DNA of 57,957 nt from Fibrobacterota bacterium (GTDB lineage Bacteria; Fibrobacterota; Fibrobacteria; UBA11236): positions 1 to 57,957 of the forward strand of contig JAQBPO010000083.1 of assembly GCA_028287465.1 (NCBI GenBank), in the 5' to 3' direction. Below, piece by piece: positions 57,718 to 57,957 of the stretch. The position numbers and the translations under genes were made by a program. Under the pieces are notes generated by a model. It ran no database searches, was not told the origin of the DNA, and saw only the letters and a program-made list of their open reading frames with translations. Each line of letters starts with the position of its first letter. Position 1 is the first letter of the stretch.

Positions 57718-57957
57718 CCAAGCCTTTCATCTTTGCGATCCTAAGCGCCGGGATGGAAGGTCCGGCGCAGCGCAATATCGCCTTATTATAGCAATTTAAA
57801 GGGTCCGAAGCATCCTTGAATCCTCCATGGCCATCAATCCCACCGCGTACCGGCCGTGGTGGAACGGTATCCCGGAGGTGGGTTTCCTACGGGAGGGTCC
57901 AAGGTTGGATTCCAGCCGTCGGTATTTCACATGCGGATACGTGCCCGAACCGGGAAA

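Noticed and set aside
55732-57744. 670-residue plus-strand open frame
   Set aside because: Antisense to the tail-specific protease, Gly/Leu/His-rich and without family features.

Overview
The window reads as GC-rich chromosome from a free-living Gram-negative bacterium. Signs are signal peptides, a lipoprotein lipobox, a likely outer-membrane barrel and a family-9 glycosyltransferase. The short primary-type sigma factor without region 1.1 resembles those of the Fibrobacterota/Chlorobi/Bacteroidota group. A Fibrobacterota-like or similar environmental lineage is my best guess, at low confidence. I see no rRNA, tRNA, CRISPR array, insertion sequence or phage gene.

Layout. (1) 1-6.7 kb: a YhaN/YhaO-type ATPase-nuclease pair (ATPase cut by the left edge), a family-9 glycosyltransferase with an extra C-terminal domain, an outer-membrane-type protein, a small STAS-like protein and a sigma factor. 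(2) 6.9-18.6 kb: signalling. A sensor without kinase domain plus a lone receiver faces a minus-strand operon of a 2253-residue hybrid kinase carrying twelve 92-residue HAMP repeats, a CheR methyltransferase and a second hybrid kinase, joined by TAATG overlaps. (3) 18.9-28.3 kb: a DUF72 protein, two class III cyclases, and three proteins fusing an acyl-carrier-protein-like domain (without the phosphopantetheine serine) to a receiver. Among them lie a serine-palmitoyltransferase-like enzyme, an atypical SDR and an NTF2-like protein. This stretch looks lower in GC. (4) 28.3-34.8 kb: a secreted hydrolase-like protein and an overlapping operon of three histidine kinases, one lacking the phosphoacceptor histidine. 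(5) 34.9-44.9 kb: a twice-repeated three-gene cassette, [PilZ-FeeM-like acyltransferase A] - [heme-oxygenase-like metal oxygenase] - [PilZ-FeeM-like acyltransferase B], with a third cyclase between the copies. (6) 45-57.9 kb: housekeeping genes (ABC-F ATPase, aldo/keto reductase, rhodanese, FKBP lipoprotein, pyruvate carboxylase, tail-specific protease) and small secreted or membrane proteins.

The best candidate for an undescribed system is region 5, perhaps together with 3 and 4. The acyltransferases have a LuxI/FeeM-like GNAT core behind PilZ-type domains, and each cassette has an oxygenase translationally coupled to the A enzyme. I infer a nucleotide-controlled pathway that makes and oxidises an N-acyl amino acid or similar lipid signal. 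The adjacent kinases and cyclases, and the nearby acyl-carrier-like receivers and PLP acyl-condensing enzyme, fit a lipid-signal function. Substrate, product and a link between the two loci are not shown by the sequence.
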